From NCBI GenBank assembly GCA_963801715.1, contig CAWDGB010000004.1, positions 62,001 to 126,000 of the forward strand: a DNA stretch of 64,000 nucleotides, in the 5' to 3' direction. How positions within the stretch are numbered: the stretch's first letter is position 1; every line of letters starts with the position of its first letter. The notes under the pieces are model-generated. The model had not been told where the DNA came from and did no database searches. It saw only the letters and a list, made by a program, of their open reading frames with translations. Origin of the DNA: CAVVJA01 sp963801715 (GTDB lineage Bacteria > Actinomycetota > Actinomycetes > Mycobacteriales > Jatrophihabitantaceae). Made by a program: the position numbers and the translations under genes. This document shows positions 52,743 to 60,731 of the stretch, in pieces.

Positions 52743-53650
52743 CGAGGCCGACTCGGGCGTCAGCGGCGGGTCGCGCGTATCTCGACCTCCGAACGCAGGC
52801 CAGAGGCGCCGGTCGCGCCACCGACGAGTACCTGCGCCTGTATGCGCTCGAAGGTTTCCTGGCCCGTCTGGCGGTGTCGGGGCAGCGTGCCGACTTCGTC
52901 CTCAAAGGCGGGGTTCTCCTTGCCGCGTACGCAGTGCGTCGACCGACCGCTGACATCGATCTCGCTGCGAACTCGATCAGCAACGACGTCGAGACGGTCC
53001 TCGCCCTCGTGACGGCGGTCGCAGCCAGCGCGCCGGCACTCGATGACGGCCTTGCGTTCCACACCGAGACCGCGACGGCCGAAGCTATCCGCGACGAGGA
53101 CGAGTACTCCGGCGTCCGCGTCAGTCTCGAAGCATCGCTCGCGACCGCACGGCTGCCGTTCCATGTCGACGTGAACGTTGGCGATCCGATCTGGCCTGAA
53201 CCGACGAACGTCACGCTGCCGCGCCTACTCGGCGGTTCCATCAACGTCCTCGGCTACCCGATCGCGATGGTCCTCACCGAGAAACTCGTCACGGCGGCTC
53301 TGCGGGGCGCCGCGAACACCCGATGGCGCGACTACGCCGACATCTACTCGCTTACCCGCGCCCACGAACTCGTCGCGAGCGAAGTGTACGACAGCTATCG
53401 CCGCGTGGCGGCTCATCGCCGCGTCGACCTCGTCTCGTTGCGCGGCTTGCTCACCGGCTTCGCTGATGCCGGCCAACGGCGATGGGCCGCGTGGCGTGAG
53501 CGGCAGCGTCTTGACGACCGGCTTTCCGAAGTGTTCGCCGATGTCGTCGACCATGTGATCACCTTCGCCGATGGCTGCTTGCACGCACTCCCGCATGGCG
53601 ATTCGGCGACCTGGTCGCCCGATGCCTGCCGTTGGACAGCCACAAGCTGA
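52739..53650 (+). CDS. AbiEii-type nucleotidyltransferase toxin
   Basis: A 303-residue protein starting at GTG within the AbiEi stop (GTGA). The nucleotidyltransferase core has FVLKGGVLLAAYAVRRPTAD followed by DIDL (residues 53-75), then VLTEKLVTAALRGAANTRWR and DYADIYSL, the standard AbiEii/DUF1814 marks. AbiEii toxins transfer nucleotides to stop growth during phage infection, and AbiEi represses the operon. Here the antitoxin gene is truncated. The gene is intact and ends 111 bases before the tRNA, inside the right end of the island. Confidence 0.88.
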   Translation: MTRPTRASAAGRAYLDLRTQARGAGRATDEYLRLYALEGFLARLAVSGQRADFVLKGGVLLAAYAVRRPTADIDLAANSISNDVETVLALVTAVAASAPALDDGLAFHTETATAEAIRDEDEYSGVRVSLEASLATARLPFHVDVNVGDPIWPEPTNVTLPRLLGGSINVLGYPIAMVLTEKLVTAALRGAANTRWRDYADIYSLTRAHELVASEVYDSYRRVAAHRRVDLVSLRGLLTGFADAGQRRWAAWRERQRLDDRLSEVFADVVDHVITFADGCLHALPHGDSATWSPDACRWTATS

Positions 53651-53755
53651 CGGCATTCCGAAGCCTCGCGCGGACTTTTTGCGGACCGACGGGAAGTTGA
53701 TCAAGCTCCCCGACCCAGTCGAAACCGCTGCAGCCCAGTAAATATAGGCCCTTCA

Positions 53756-53803
53756 ATGGGTGGAGCTGAGGGGACTCGAACCCCTGACCCCCACACTGCC
53801 AGT
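53756..53803 (-). repeat. Right copy of the 48-bp island repeat
   Basis: This copy lies inside the intact tRNA-Ala gene and is identical to 44,952-44,999. It starts five bases beyond the tRNA 3' end and runs to the anticodon loop, forming the right boundary of the island. Confidence 0.85.
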
Positions 53804-53833
53804 GTGGTGCGCTACCAGCTGCGCCACAGCCCC
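53761..53833 (-). tRNA. tRNA-Ala(GGC)
   Basis: Read on the minus strand, 73 bases fold as a complete tRNA. The acceptor arm GGGGCTG pairs with CAGCTCC (one G-U) and there is a discriminator A. The D-arm is GCGC-AGCTGGTA-GCGC. The anticodon stem CCACA/TGTGG carries the loop CTGGCAG, giving anticodon GGC for alanine. The T-arm has TTCGAGT between AGGGG and CCCCT. CCA is not encoded (CCC follows). It is the intact copy of the island boundary. Confidence 0.97.
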
Positions 53834-54060
53834 AGGATGCGCGCCGGACTCCGCCGACCGCGGCTCGATCGTACACGCGCGCGGCCATGCGATCGGCCGG
53901 GCGAACGGCAGCGCGAGGGAGCCGCGAGAGTGTGACCAGCGTCAACCAAAAATCCGGCACTTCGGGCATTATGCGGCGCGTCGGGACCCAAAATTCTAGG
54001 AAACACGGGCGGTCGACCATACTGGACGCCGGTACGTCCCAACGATCAAGGGAGATGTGA
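53834..54060. promoter_or_regulatory. Region upstream of tRNA-Ala and HU
   Basis: It separates the tRNA (minus) from the HU gene (plus) and must hold both promoters. Nothing else is recognised. The AAGGGAG at its right end is the HU ribosome site. Confidence 0.35.
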
Positions 54061-54336
54061 GTGAACCGCAAGGAACTGGTGGCTGCCGTCGCCGACCAGG
54101 CCGACCTCGAGCAGAAGACCGTGGACGCTGTCCTGCGTAGCCTGCAGAGCACGCTTGAAGACGCAGCTGCCAAGGGCGAGAAGGTCAGTGTCCCTGGCTT
54201 CTTCGCACTGTCCGTCGGTCGCCGTGAGGCCCGTGAGGGCCGCAATCCGGCTACTGGCGAGGCGATCACCATCCCGGCCGCGAACACCGTGAAGCTGGCC
54301 GCCGGCAGCGCGCTGAAGGACGCCGCCAACAAGTAG
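54061..54336 (+). CDS. hup: HU-family DNA-binding protein
   Basis: A 91-residue protein starting at GTG with AAGGGAG upstream. It has the HU fold: NRKELVAAVADQADLEQKTV (helices), GEKVSVPGFFALSVGRREAR (beta sheet and start of the DNA arm), GRNPATGEAITIPAANTVKL (arm tip and return) and KLAAGSALKDAANK. It lacks the lysine/alanine-rich tail of mycobacterial HupB and is of the short type. HU bends and compacts DNA. It is a single gene with its own terminator. Confidence 0.95.
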   Translation: MNRKELVAAVADQADLEQKTVDAVLRSLQSTLEDAAAKGEKVSVPGFFALSVGRREAREGRNPATGEAITIPAANTVKLAAGSALKDAANK

Positions 54337-54353
54337 CCCAGCCCAGACCGTCC

Positions 54354-54397
54354 AAGGGCCGGTCCGCCGCCTCAACCAGGCGCGCGGGCCGGCCCTT
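54354..54397 (+). terminator. Hairpin terminator after HU
   Basis: AAGGGCCGG and its exact complement CCGGCCCTT, 26 bases apart, lie 18 bases past the HU stop and before the convergent MauE-DsbA gene. It probably serves both genes. Confidence 0.6.
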
Positions 54398-54428
54398 CAA
54401 CGCGACAACCGGGCGAGCGAGAACTCCC

Positions 54429-55766
54429 TTAGGGCGTGGGCGTCGGCGAGCTAGTCGGCGTGCTCGCCGGCTTATTCGGTGACTTGGATGCTGACGCAGA
54501 CGGCGACGGCGTCGCTGGGGCACCGCCACCGGCGGCCTTCACCGCGGTGTTGAAGCCGTTCAGCGAGGTGTCCTGCAATTCCTTTCCGTTGATCATGACA
54601 GTCGGCGTCTGGACGATGTTGCGCTTGCTGGCATTGTCCGTGACGGCCTGCACGTATGCCTTGTGTTGCTGCGTGCTCACGCATTGCTGGAACGTGGTGA
54701 AGTTGCCGCCGGTGATGCCGGCCTGTTTGCCGTAGTCCTCGAGTTGGATGTCGGTGCGGCCGTTGGACCCTTCGGCCGGCTGATTGTTCTGGCCGTTACT
54801 GTCCTTCCCGTAAAGGATGGTGTGGTACTTCTGGAACGTCGCGACGTCGATGTCGGATGCACAGATAGCAGCGTTCGCGGCGCGGGTCGAGTAGTTGTTG
54901 CCGTTCGACGAGGCGTCCAGGAACGCCAGCATGTGATAGCGCGCCTGGATCTTGCCGGCCGCGATGTCGGCGGCGATCGTCGGTCCGACGCTCTGCTCGA
55001 ACGCGAGACACGCGGGGCATTGGAAGTCCTCGAAGAAGTCGACGGTCGCCTTGGCTGGATTGCCGACGGTCACCCCGTTCTGCACGTTCCCGTGGTCGAT
55101 GATCGTGTCGCCCTGGATCTTCGCCCGGTTCGACTGCACCGCCATTCCGATAACGGCCACGAGGACGACCAGCACGCCGAGCGCAGCGGTGAGATAGAGC
55201 GTCCGCTCCCGAGCCGCCTTCTTGCGTGCCTCGAGCAGCGCGTTGTACTTGCGCGCGCCCTGCTTGCTGCGCATGCGCTTGGCCGATGGCGCCGCGACGT
55301 TGTCGTTTCGGGCGAGGTACTCATCCACCGACCAGCGCGTCATCGGCCAAACGATGAGATACACCGCGATGAGCAACAGGCCCACATCCCGAAGGATGTC
55401 GAGCGTGTAGGTCGTCGATCCTTGGGTGGCTCCGCCGCCGCCGAAGCAGCCGCACTCGAGCTTGAGCCCTCGGATGGCCGCCTGCACGATGCCGATGAGG
55501 AACACGAGCATGAGCGCGGCGGAGACGGCTGCGGCTATTCGGGTAATGACCCCGACGATCAGCAGCGCCGCCAGGCACACCTCGAGGACCGGTAGCCCAT
55601 AACCGATGGCCTTCGACAGCCACTCCGGCGTTACGTCATACGCGCGGACGGCTTGCACGAAACCCCGCGGATCGGCCAGCTTCTCCCAGCCGGCCCACAG
55701 GAAGATTCCGCCGAGGACAAGACGGAAAACGGTGCCGACCCACGGTCGGATGGCACTCAGGTTCAC
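54429..55766 (-). CDS. MauE/DoxX-like membrane domain fused to a DsbA-like thioredoxin domain
   Basis: A 445-residue protein. The GTG start (MNLSAIRPWVGTVF) follows AGAGAGGAA. Residues 1-160 form four membrane helices of the MauE/DoxX type with a conserved LECGCFGGGGATQG cysteine pair near 105. A linker and one more helix near 200 follow. Then a DsbA/thioredoxin fold (about 225-415) shows FFEDFQCPACLAFEQSVG (CPAC site) and RNIVQTPTVMINGKEL with the cis-Pro. The Ser/Pro-rich tail is low complexity. The pair suggests an integral disulfide generator plus its oxidant carrier in the cell envelope. It is the last gene of the copper-linked operon, 40 bases after SCO. Confidence 0.85.
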   Translation of the reverse strand: MNLSAIRPWVGTVFRLVLGGIFLWAGWEKLADPRGFVQAVRAYDVTPEWLSKAIGYGLPVLEVCLAALLIVGVITRIAAAVSAALMLVFLIGIVQAAIRGLKLECGCFGGGGATQGSTTYTLDILRDVGLLLIAVYLIVWPMTRWSVDEYLARNDNVAAPSAKRMRSKQGARKYNALLEARKKAARERTLYLTAALGVLVVLVAVIGMAVQSNRAKIQGDTIIDHGNVQNGVTVGNPAKATVDFFEDFQCPACLAFEQSVGPTIAADIAAGKIQARYHMLAFLDASSNGNNYSTRAANAAICASDIDVATFQKYHTILYGKDSNGQNNQPAEGSNGRTDIQLEDYGKQAGITGGNFTTFQQCVSTQQHKAYVQAVTDNASKRNIVQTPTVMINGKELQDTSLNGFNTAVKAAGGGAPATPSPSASASKSPNKPASTPTSSPTPTP

Positions 55767-55806
55767 AGCGAAGGGTTCCTCTCTCGACCCGAACGCGCGG
55801 GCCTTA

Positions 55807-56430
55807 TCATTTCGCGACCAGCGGCAGGTCGTGCACGATCTGGTCGGCCTCGTTGGTGCTCTGTAGGTACTGAACTCGCGCGTAGTCGTCAGAACCGTAG
55901 AGCAACACCTGAGCTGAGTGTTGTTGGCCCTCGTCCTCGGCGAGCTGCACGTGGGCGGCGGCCTGGGCCGCATCGATCTGCGCCTGCGTACCGGTCAACC
56001 CAACGAATCGGTTCGGCAGGTCCGTGTCGAAGTGCGCGAGCCAGGCCGCCATCACCGGACCGGTATCCCGCTTCACGTCAGTGGTTACGAACACCACCTG
56101 GGTGCGGCGCTGGATGTCGGTGGGCAGCTTGCGCAGCGCCTGACCGATGTCGGCCATCGTCGTCGGGCAGACATCCGGACAATGCGTGTAGCCAAAATAG
56201 AGCAGCGTGGGCTTGCCCGCCGTGGCCCGGCCGAAGGCGTACCCCGTGCCCGAAGTGTCGGTGAGCGTGAACGACGGGCGCGGTTGTGGCGGGATCAAGC
56301 CGAAGCCTTGGTAGACGCCGCCGGTTGGCTTGTCGTTCAGTTCGGACGGTTGCGGAGCCGCAGCGCCGGAACTGCAGGCCGCAGCCAGTAGCGCGACCGC
56401 TGCCAGCACGGCAGCGACGCGACGGGTCAT
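55807..56430 (-). CDS. SCO1/SenC-family lipoprotein, cytochrome oxidase copper insertion
   Basis: A 207-residue protein. The lipobox AALLAAACSS puts the lipid-Cys near residue 19. The thioredoxin-like fold has the copper site GYTHCPDVCPTTMADIGQAL (Cys-x3-Cys) and a distal His in AEDEGQQHSAQVLLYG. SCO proteins deliver copper to the CuA center of heme-copper oxidases and can also act as thiol reductases. Its ATG overlaps the PCu(A)C stop by ATGA. Confidence 0.92.
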   Translation of the reverse strand: MTRRVAAVLAAVALLAAACSSGAAAPQPSELNDKPTGGVYQGFGLIPPQPRPSFTLTDTSGTGYAFGRATAGKPTLLYFGYTHCPDVCPTTMADIGQALRKLPTDIQRRTQVVFVTTDVKRDTGPVMAAWLAHFDTDLPNRFVGLTGTQAQIDAAQAAAHVQLAEDEGQQHSAQVLLYGSDDYARVQYLQSTNEADQIVHDLPLVAK

Positions 56431-56945
56431 TTCGTCGCCCCGGACGGGGAGGTCGACGCACCGGGGGCGGGGGCGTCGATGGCAATGACGGGCGCCTCGA
56501 CGATGAGCGGGATGTTATGAGCGAACGTCAACTGCAGGTTGACCGTTTGGCCAGGCTGCAACGGCCCGAGCAAATTCTCGATCATGACGTGACCGTCGCC
56601 CGGGGACAGGGTCACGCTGCTGTGCGCAGGTAGGCGTAGCCCGCCGGTCATCTCCGCCATCGAGCTGTTGCGCAGGGTGGTACTTTTCCCCGCTCCGGAG
56701 TCGACGCTGAGGAGCGTGTCGTCGGTGTCGGTCGTGTTCGAGATCGTGAAGTACGCCGCGGCTTCGTCCGGGGAAGCCGGCTCGCGGACGTACGCGTTGG
56801 TGACGACAATCGGGGCGCCTGACGGCGAAGAGGCCGAGCCGCCTCCGCCCGCGGCAGCCAGCGGCACCGCGCCCCGAATGAGGCCAGCCAGTCCAACCAC
56901 AGCCACCGCGCCAGCCACTGCGACCAACACTGGCGGTCGCCTCAC
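56427..56945 (-). CDS. PCu(A)C-type copper chaperone
   Basis: A 172-residue protein. A signal peptide or anchor is followed by the DUF461 cupredoxin-like fold (VVTNAYVREPASPDEAAAYF, a strand with TLLSVDSGAG, then MAEMTGGLRLPAHSSVTLSP and GDGHVMIENLLGPL). In the usual copper site, H-x10-M-x21-H-x-M, the first His is replaced here (TTLRNSSM). The distal HVM is present. It would hand Cu(I) to SCO or oxidase. The GTG overlaps the preceding stop by GTGA. Confidence 0.85.
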   Translation of the reverse strand: MRRPPVLVAVAGAVAVVGLAGLIRGAVPLAAAGGGGSASSPSGAPIVVTNAYVREPASPDEAAAYFTISNTTDTDDTLLSVDSGAGKSTTLRNSSMAEMTGGLRLPAHSSVTLSPGDGHVMIENLLGPLQPGQTVNLQLTFAHNIPLIVEAPVIAIDAPAPGASTSPSGATK

Positions 56946-57223
56946 GCCCGCTCCCCCGTCCGCCGCCGGAACCGGACGAGCGCTGGGGCCGCCGCGCCGG
57001 CCGCGGCGGCAGCCACCACGAGCGCGACGACTCCAAGCACCACAGGACCAGTCTGACTCCGCTTCTTAGGTTCAGCTGTGACGACCGGACCTCCCGCCGA
57101 TGACTGCGAGCTGGACGTTGCCGTTGAAAGCTCAAGCCCAGAGGCCGCGGTGGCGAGCGCGACGAAGGCGGTCAGGACGGCAGCCAGACAGCTGAGTAGT
57201 CGCACCAAGCGACGCATGAACAT
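56942..57223 (-). CDS. Small secreted/membrane protein of the copper operon
   Basis: A 93-residue protein. A signal peptide (LVRLLSCLAAVLTAFVALAT) is followed by a Ser/Thr-rich part and a C-terminal helix (GPVVLGVVALVVAAAAAGAA) with a basic RFRRRTGERA tail. The start may be the second ATG (57,217), which has an AAGGGA site. No family is recognised. It is sandwiched between CopC-CopD and PCu(A)C, with a 4-bp overlap at one side, so it probably works with them. Confidence 0.65.
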   Translation of the reverse strand: MFMRRLVRLLSCLAAVLTAFVALATAASGLELSTATSSSQSSAGGPVVTAEPKKRSQTGPVVLGVVALVVAAAAAGAAAPALVRFRRRTGERA

Positions 57224-57227
57224 CCCT

Positions 57228-58937
57228 TCAGTTGAGGTGGACGGTCATGGTGGTGACGACCGAGTCGAATTGCGAGGTCCGGACGGTGAGCGTCATCAGC
57301 CAGTTCCCGGACACCGGCAGCAGCACGTTTGACGCCTGGTAGCTACCGTCGGGCTGCTTGGTGACCGGCACCGGGATCGGGCCGAGCTGTTTGTCCGGCA
57401 GCGTGGCCGCGCAGGTGAGCTGCTGCGGGGCAGCGCCGGGACTGAGTGTGATGGTCACCGTCACGGGCCCGTGCCGAGCCGGCGCGACCCGAACCGTTGC
57501 GGTGCGGTCGACCCCCAGCGGCGCTGTCGCCGTGGCCGCGGCCCGATCGGCCACGGTCTCCACGGCGCGACCCGGTGGCTCGGCCACCAGCACCGCCGTC
57601 ACCGCGAGCACGGCCAGGGCGAGGAGTGCTTCCGCGATCACGGTTGAGCGCAGCCGCCGCACGTCCGCCGTGGTCTTCGGCTCATCGGGCGGAACGGCCA
57701 CGGGCGGCTCGTCCGACGTAATCTTCTCCGCCATCGCGTATGCGACTGGCCGCCGCACCCAACGCCGTTGCACGACGAGCCGGGAGAGATTGCCGAGCCC
57801 GATCAGAACGACGAACACGATGATCTTGACGAGCACCAGCTGGCCGTAACGCGTCCCGGTCAAGGCCGACCAGGAGCCGACGCCGAGCCAGGCCTGATAG
57901 GTGCCCGTCACCGCGAGCAGGGCCACCGAGAGGAAGGCAATTCGAGAAAACACCGGCAGGAGGACCTGCAGCTCGTCCGGGTCCCCCCGCGGCAAGACCG
58001 CGACGAGAAGCATGATCAGCCCGCCCACCCAGGCGGCCATGGCCATCAGGTGCACCGTGTCGCTCGCCGTCGCGAGCCAGGTCGGATCCTGGGTCGAAGC
58101 GTGCCCGGCTATCGGGAACGTCACCGCGACCCCGAGCCCGAGCAGCCCAGCGACCTCCTGCAGTCCACTACGTTGCTGATCGCGGAGAAGCAGCCACAGC
58201 GTCGCACCGAGTGCACCGAGCAGGAGCAGTCGCACGGAATGGGCTCCGCCGAACGTCGTGTGCAACGTCGCATCGAGCAGGTTCCACTGGCCGAGGCGGC
58301 CGAGCCCCAGGCCGGCGACATACGGTCCCTGCACGATCAGCTCGGCCAGCGTGCCGGCTGTGGCCGCACCCCAGCCGGTCCAGAGCAGTGCTCGCGCGCG
58401 CCGGTCGTCGCGACCGGCCGGCCACACCGAAAACATGAGCCAGCCGCCGCCGAGCACGGCCAGGCCGGTGAAGGAGATCCAGCGCACGACGTCGAAGGTC
58501 GTGCTCGTCAGCCGGTCCACCGTCTGCGGTCCACTCGCGCCGGCTCCTAGCGCGCCGTCGCCGACCACGAAGCGAATCGCTCCGGCGACCGGGTGCGAAT
58601 CGGCGGAGACCACGCGGTAGCTCGCGGTGTACGTACCATCGCCGAGTCCGGCCCGCATCGGCACCGAGATCTTGGTGCCGTCACCGCCTGGATGGGTCGC
58701 CGAACCGTTGTCCACCCGCCGTCCGACCTGGTCGACCACTCGCAAGTAGCCGCCCCCACCCAGCCCGACCGACTCGTCGAACGTCACCGATACGTTCGAC
58801 GGTGCCGCAGCGAGACGGGCACCGTCCGCTGGATTCGACGACACGACGACCGCATGTGCGGCCGCGCTCGTCGCAACGAGCAGTCCGAGGCCGAACAGGC
58901 CTGTGACGAGCGTGATCAGGGCAGCGAGACGCCTCAC
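57228..58937 (-). CDS. CopC-CopD fusion, copper handling membrane protein
   Basis: A 569-residue protein from GTG, which overlaps the anti-sigma stop (GTGA). After the signal peptide, mature CopC begins with HAVVVSSNPADGARL. The N-terminal His, with the distal His of SADSHPVAGAIRF, can bind Cu(II). CopD follows from about residue 150 with about eight helices (FTGLAVLGGGWLMFSVWPAG and others) and a central TVHLMAMAAWVGGLIMLLVA. The C-terminal outer domain (about 440-569) looks like a third beta module. YcnJ/CopCD proteins take part in copper uptake or tolerance. It is the second gene of the operon. Confidence 0.88.
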   Translation of the reverse strand: MRRLAALITLVTGLFGLGLLVATSAAAHAVVVSSNPADGARLAAAPSNVSVTFDESVGLGGGGYLRVVDQVGRRVDNGSATHPGGDGTKISVPMRAGLGDGTYTASYRVVSADSHPVAGAIRFVVGDGALGAGASGPQTVDRLTSTTFDVVRWISFTGLAVLGGGWLMFSVWPAGRDDRRARALLWTGWGAATAGTLAELIVQGPYVAGLGLGRLGQWNLLDATLHTTFGGAHSVRLLLLGALGATLWLLLRDQQRSGLQEVAGLLGLGVAVTFPIAGHASTQDPTWLATASDTVHLMAMAAWVGGLIMLLVAVLPRGDPDELQVLLPVFSRIAFLSVALLAVTGTYQAWLGVGSWSALTGTRYGQLVLVKIIVFVVLIGLGNLSRLVVQRRWVRRPVAYAMAEKITSDEPPVAVPPDEPKTTADVRRLRSTVIAEALLALAVLAVTAVLVAEPPGRAVETVADRAAATATAPLGVDRTATVRVAPARHGPVTVTITLSPGAAPQQLTCAATLPDKQLGPIPVPVTKQPDGSYQASNVLLPVSGNWLMTLTVRTSQFDSVVTTMTVHLN

Positions 58938-59590
58938 GCGACTCCCCGCAAGCCGCGGCCCGGTTCGTCGGGCTGATCGGTCCCAACGACGGCCGAGGCT
59001 GGTGGCGGCGTCGCCCGCTCGCTGACGGACAGCGCGTACACCAGCACCAGCCCGGCCACAGCGCCGAGATGCGTCGCCAGCCGCCCGAGTTCGACCGCTC
59101 CGGACGCGAGGTCGCGGGCCGACAAGACGACGAGCACGCCGACGAACGCAACCAGTAACGGCAGCAGTCCGGCCGCGCGGCGCGGGGCGAACGCGGTGGC
59201 CAGGAACGCGGCACCCAAAGCAACATTCCAGGCCGCGGACTCGTGGGCCGCGTGCGTGACCATGGCCATGTCGATGGTGTTGCCGAACAGTGCCGGCACC
59301 GCGATTGCGATTTGCACCAACCCGACCGCGGCCAGGCCCAGCTGGGCGAACCGGCGGCGGCGCCGCACTTTCGCGGCCGGCACCGCGACCTCGGCGAGTA
59401 TCCGGTCGGCGAGATCCGGGGTGTCCTCCCGGCCGACGCGGGCCCGGCGGCTCAGCCGCGTCGCCTCCGCGACCCATCGGGCACAATAAGGGCAGGTCGC
59501 GAGGTGGTGGTCAAGCCGCGACGCCGGCATCCCGAGCGGCTCCCCGTCGAGCCGAGCGGAGGCGGCCTCGCGGAATCGATCACAGCTCAC
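58934..59590 (-). CDS. Zinc-finger anti-sigma-like membrane protein
   Basis: A 218-residue protein from GTG (VSCDRFREAASARLDGE). The N-terminal zinc-binding anti-sigma domain has HHLATCPYCARWVAEATRLS (H-x3-C-x2-C, near 36-55). Then come a basic linker (VRRRRRFAQLGL) and about six helices. It is divergent from an ECF sigma factor gene 69 bp away, the standard arrangement for a cognate pair. Release of the sigma factor by copper, redox or metal change is inferred. Confidence 0.83.
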   Translation of the reverse strand: MSCDRFREAASARLDGEPLGMPASRLDHHLATCPYCARWVAEATRLSRRARVGREDTPDLADRILAEVAVPAAKVRRRRRFAQLGLAAVGLVQIAIAVPALFGNTIDMAMVTHAAHESAAWNVALGAAFLATAFAPRRAAGLLPLLVAFVGVLVVLSARDLASGAVELGRLATHLGAVAGLVLVYALSVSERATPPPASAVVGTDQPDEPGRGLRGVA

Positions 59591-59659
59591 GTGGGATTCA
59601 GTCGTCTGGCGGGCGCGGTTGGTTCCCGAGCCAAGCAGATTCTTAACCAGGAGATGAGA

Positions 59660-60190
59660 GTGGACGGGGTCGACGAGATCACGGCGGCGGCGCTCCGCGC
59701 GCGGCGCGGCGATCCGGCGGCGGCCCGCTCCTTCGTCAACGCGACCCAGCGCGATGTCTGGCGCGCGTGCGCGAACCTCGTGGATCGCGCGTCCGCCGAC
59801 GACCTCACCCAGGAGACGTACGCCCGGGCATTCACCGCATTGCACCGGTTCGCCGGACGGTCGTCAGCGCGGACCTGGCTGCTGGCAATCGCCCGCCGGG
59901 TGTGCGCGGACGCGATTCGCGACGCGGTGCGGTCGCGCTCAGTTCGTGCGCCATCGCCGAACCAGGCCGCGGATCCGGCCGATGCGGTCACCCTGGATGC
60001 GCTGCTCGCGACGCTGCCCCCGGATCGGCGGGAGGCTTTCGTGCTGACGCAACTCGTGGGGCTCCGCTATGCCGAGGTTGCCGACGTGTGCGGCTGTCCG
60101 GTCGGCACCGTGCGGTCGCGGGTGGCGCGAGCCCGCGCCGACCTCGTCGCGGCCTACGGCGACGATGCGGGACGCGCCGCTTCGCGCTGA
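59660..60190 (+). CDS. ECF RNA polymerase sigma factor
   Basis: A 176-residue protein. The GTG (VDGVDEITAAALRARRGDPA) is chosen because AGGAG lies six bases upstream; an ATG two codons earlier is too close to it. Region 2 has DDLTQETYARAFTALHRFAG and SARTWLLAIARRVCAD. Region 4 has LLATLPPDRREAFVLTQLVG and YAEVADVCGCPVGTVRSRVA. It is divergent from the zinc-finger anti-sigma gene and probably reads the copper-linked operon. The CGC in region 4 is an unusual cysteine pair. Confidence 0.92.
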   Translation: MDGVDEITAAALRARRGDPAAARSFVNATQRDVWRACANLVDRASADDLTQETYARAFTALHRFAGRSSARTWLLAIARRVCADAIRDAVRSRSVRAPSPNQAADPADAVTLDALLATLPPDRREAFVLTQLVGLRYAEVADVCGCPVGTVRSRVARARADLVAAYGDDAGRAASR

Positions 60191-60542
60191 GTCACGGTCG
60201 CTCGGGCGCCGATCTCGTGCCGAACGCTCCGCTCGGCGACGAAGGACATGAACGGGATCGTCCCGGAAATCATCACTAATCCGAGCCGGAGCAGCGGCCA
60301 GCGAAGACGTACCCGAGATCGAGCGCGGTCAGCAGATAGACGATGAACAGAAAGCCATGCGCCGTGCCGACGACGGCCACCGGGCCGGGCGTGTCCGCAA
60401 AGTACTTCAACGGCACGGCCACGAAGACCAGCAGCACCAACATCACGCCGGTGACATAGGCCATGACCCGGTAACGCAGGTAAGCGCCGCGGTAGCTCGT
60501 CGTCAACGGCCGGGTGCGCTCACCGTAGACCGATGACGTCAT
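60154..60542 (-). pseudogene. DUF3817 membrane protein, broken by one frameshift
   Basis: The frame starts MTSSVYGERTRPLTTSYRGA and has DUF3817 helices VMAYVTGVMLVLLVFVAVPL and TAHGFLFIVYLLTALDLGY. A frame change near 60,310 leads to WPLLRLGLVMISGTIPFMSF and VAERSVRHEIGARA, the conserved end of the family (IPFxSFVAER). Without repair it stops early after CSGSD. The whole family block is conserved, so this could be a sequencing indel. It is convergent with, and overlaps the end of, the sigma factor gene by 37 bases. Confidence 0.7.
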
Positions 60543-60721
60543 TCGTCATCCTTGGCTGAGGATTGCGCCGCCAGTCGAGCGAGGTACGCGTTGTAAGCGG
60601 CGTGTTCCGCGTCGGCCGCGACAGGCGGCGAGGTGGCACTGGATGGCATCACGTAGCGACGGTAGGGCACCTCGGCCGGCTCCCGAGCGGTGGGTGTTGC
60701 CTCGGCGACCTGCCGTTTCAC
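60539..60721 (-). CDS. Small Ala/Pro-rich protein coupled to DUF3817
   Basis: A 60-residue protein, MKRQVAEATPTAREPAEVPY at the start and HAAYNAYLARLAAQSSAKDD at the end. Its stop overlaps the DUF3817 start by ATGA. No membrane segment or known domain. The YNAYLARL block looks like a conserved interaction helix. Function unknown. Confidence 0.6.
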   Translation of the reverse strand: MKRQVAEATPTAREPAEVPYRRYVMPSSATSPPVAADAEHAAYNAYLARLAAQSSAKDDE

Positions 60722-60731
60722 GCCAGCCTCG

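Larger units (their letters stand above)
44952..53803. mobile_element. tRNA-Ala-bounded genomic island, about 8.8 kb
   Basis: The island lies between a 48-bp partial copy of tRNA-Ala and the intact tRNA. Both copies have the same orientation and the island sits on the 3' side of the tRNA, as expected for tRNA-site integration. Inside are a three-gene biosynthetic operon, a small membrane-protein gene, an IS110-family remnant and an AbiE toxin gene. No integrase or excisionase is visible, so it is a fixed or decayed element. Imperfect 19-bp direct words (GCGGACT-n3-TGCGGACCG) lie just inside each end at 45,131 and 53,670. Confidence 0.7.
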
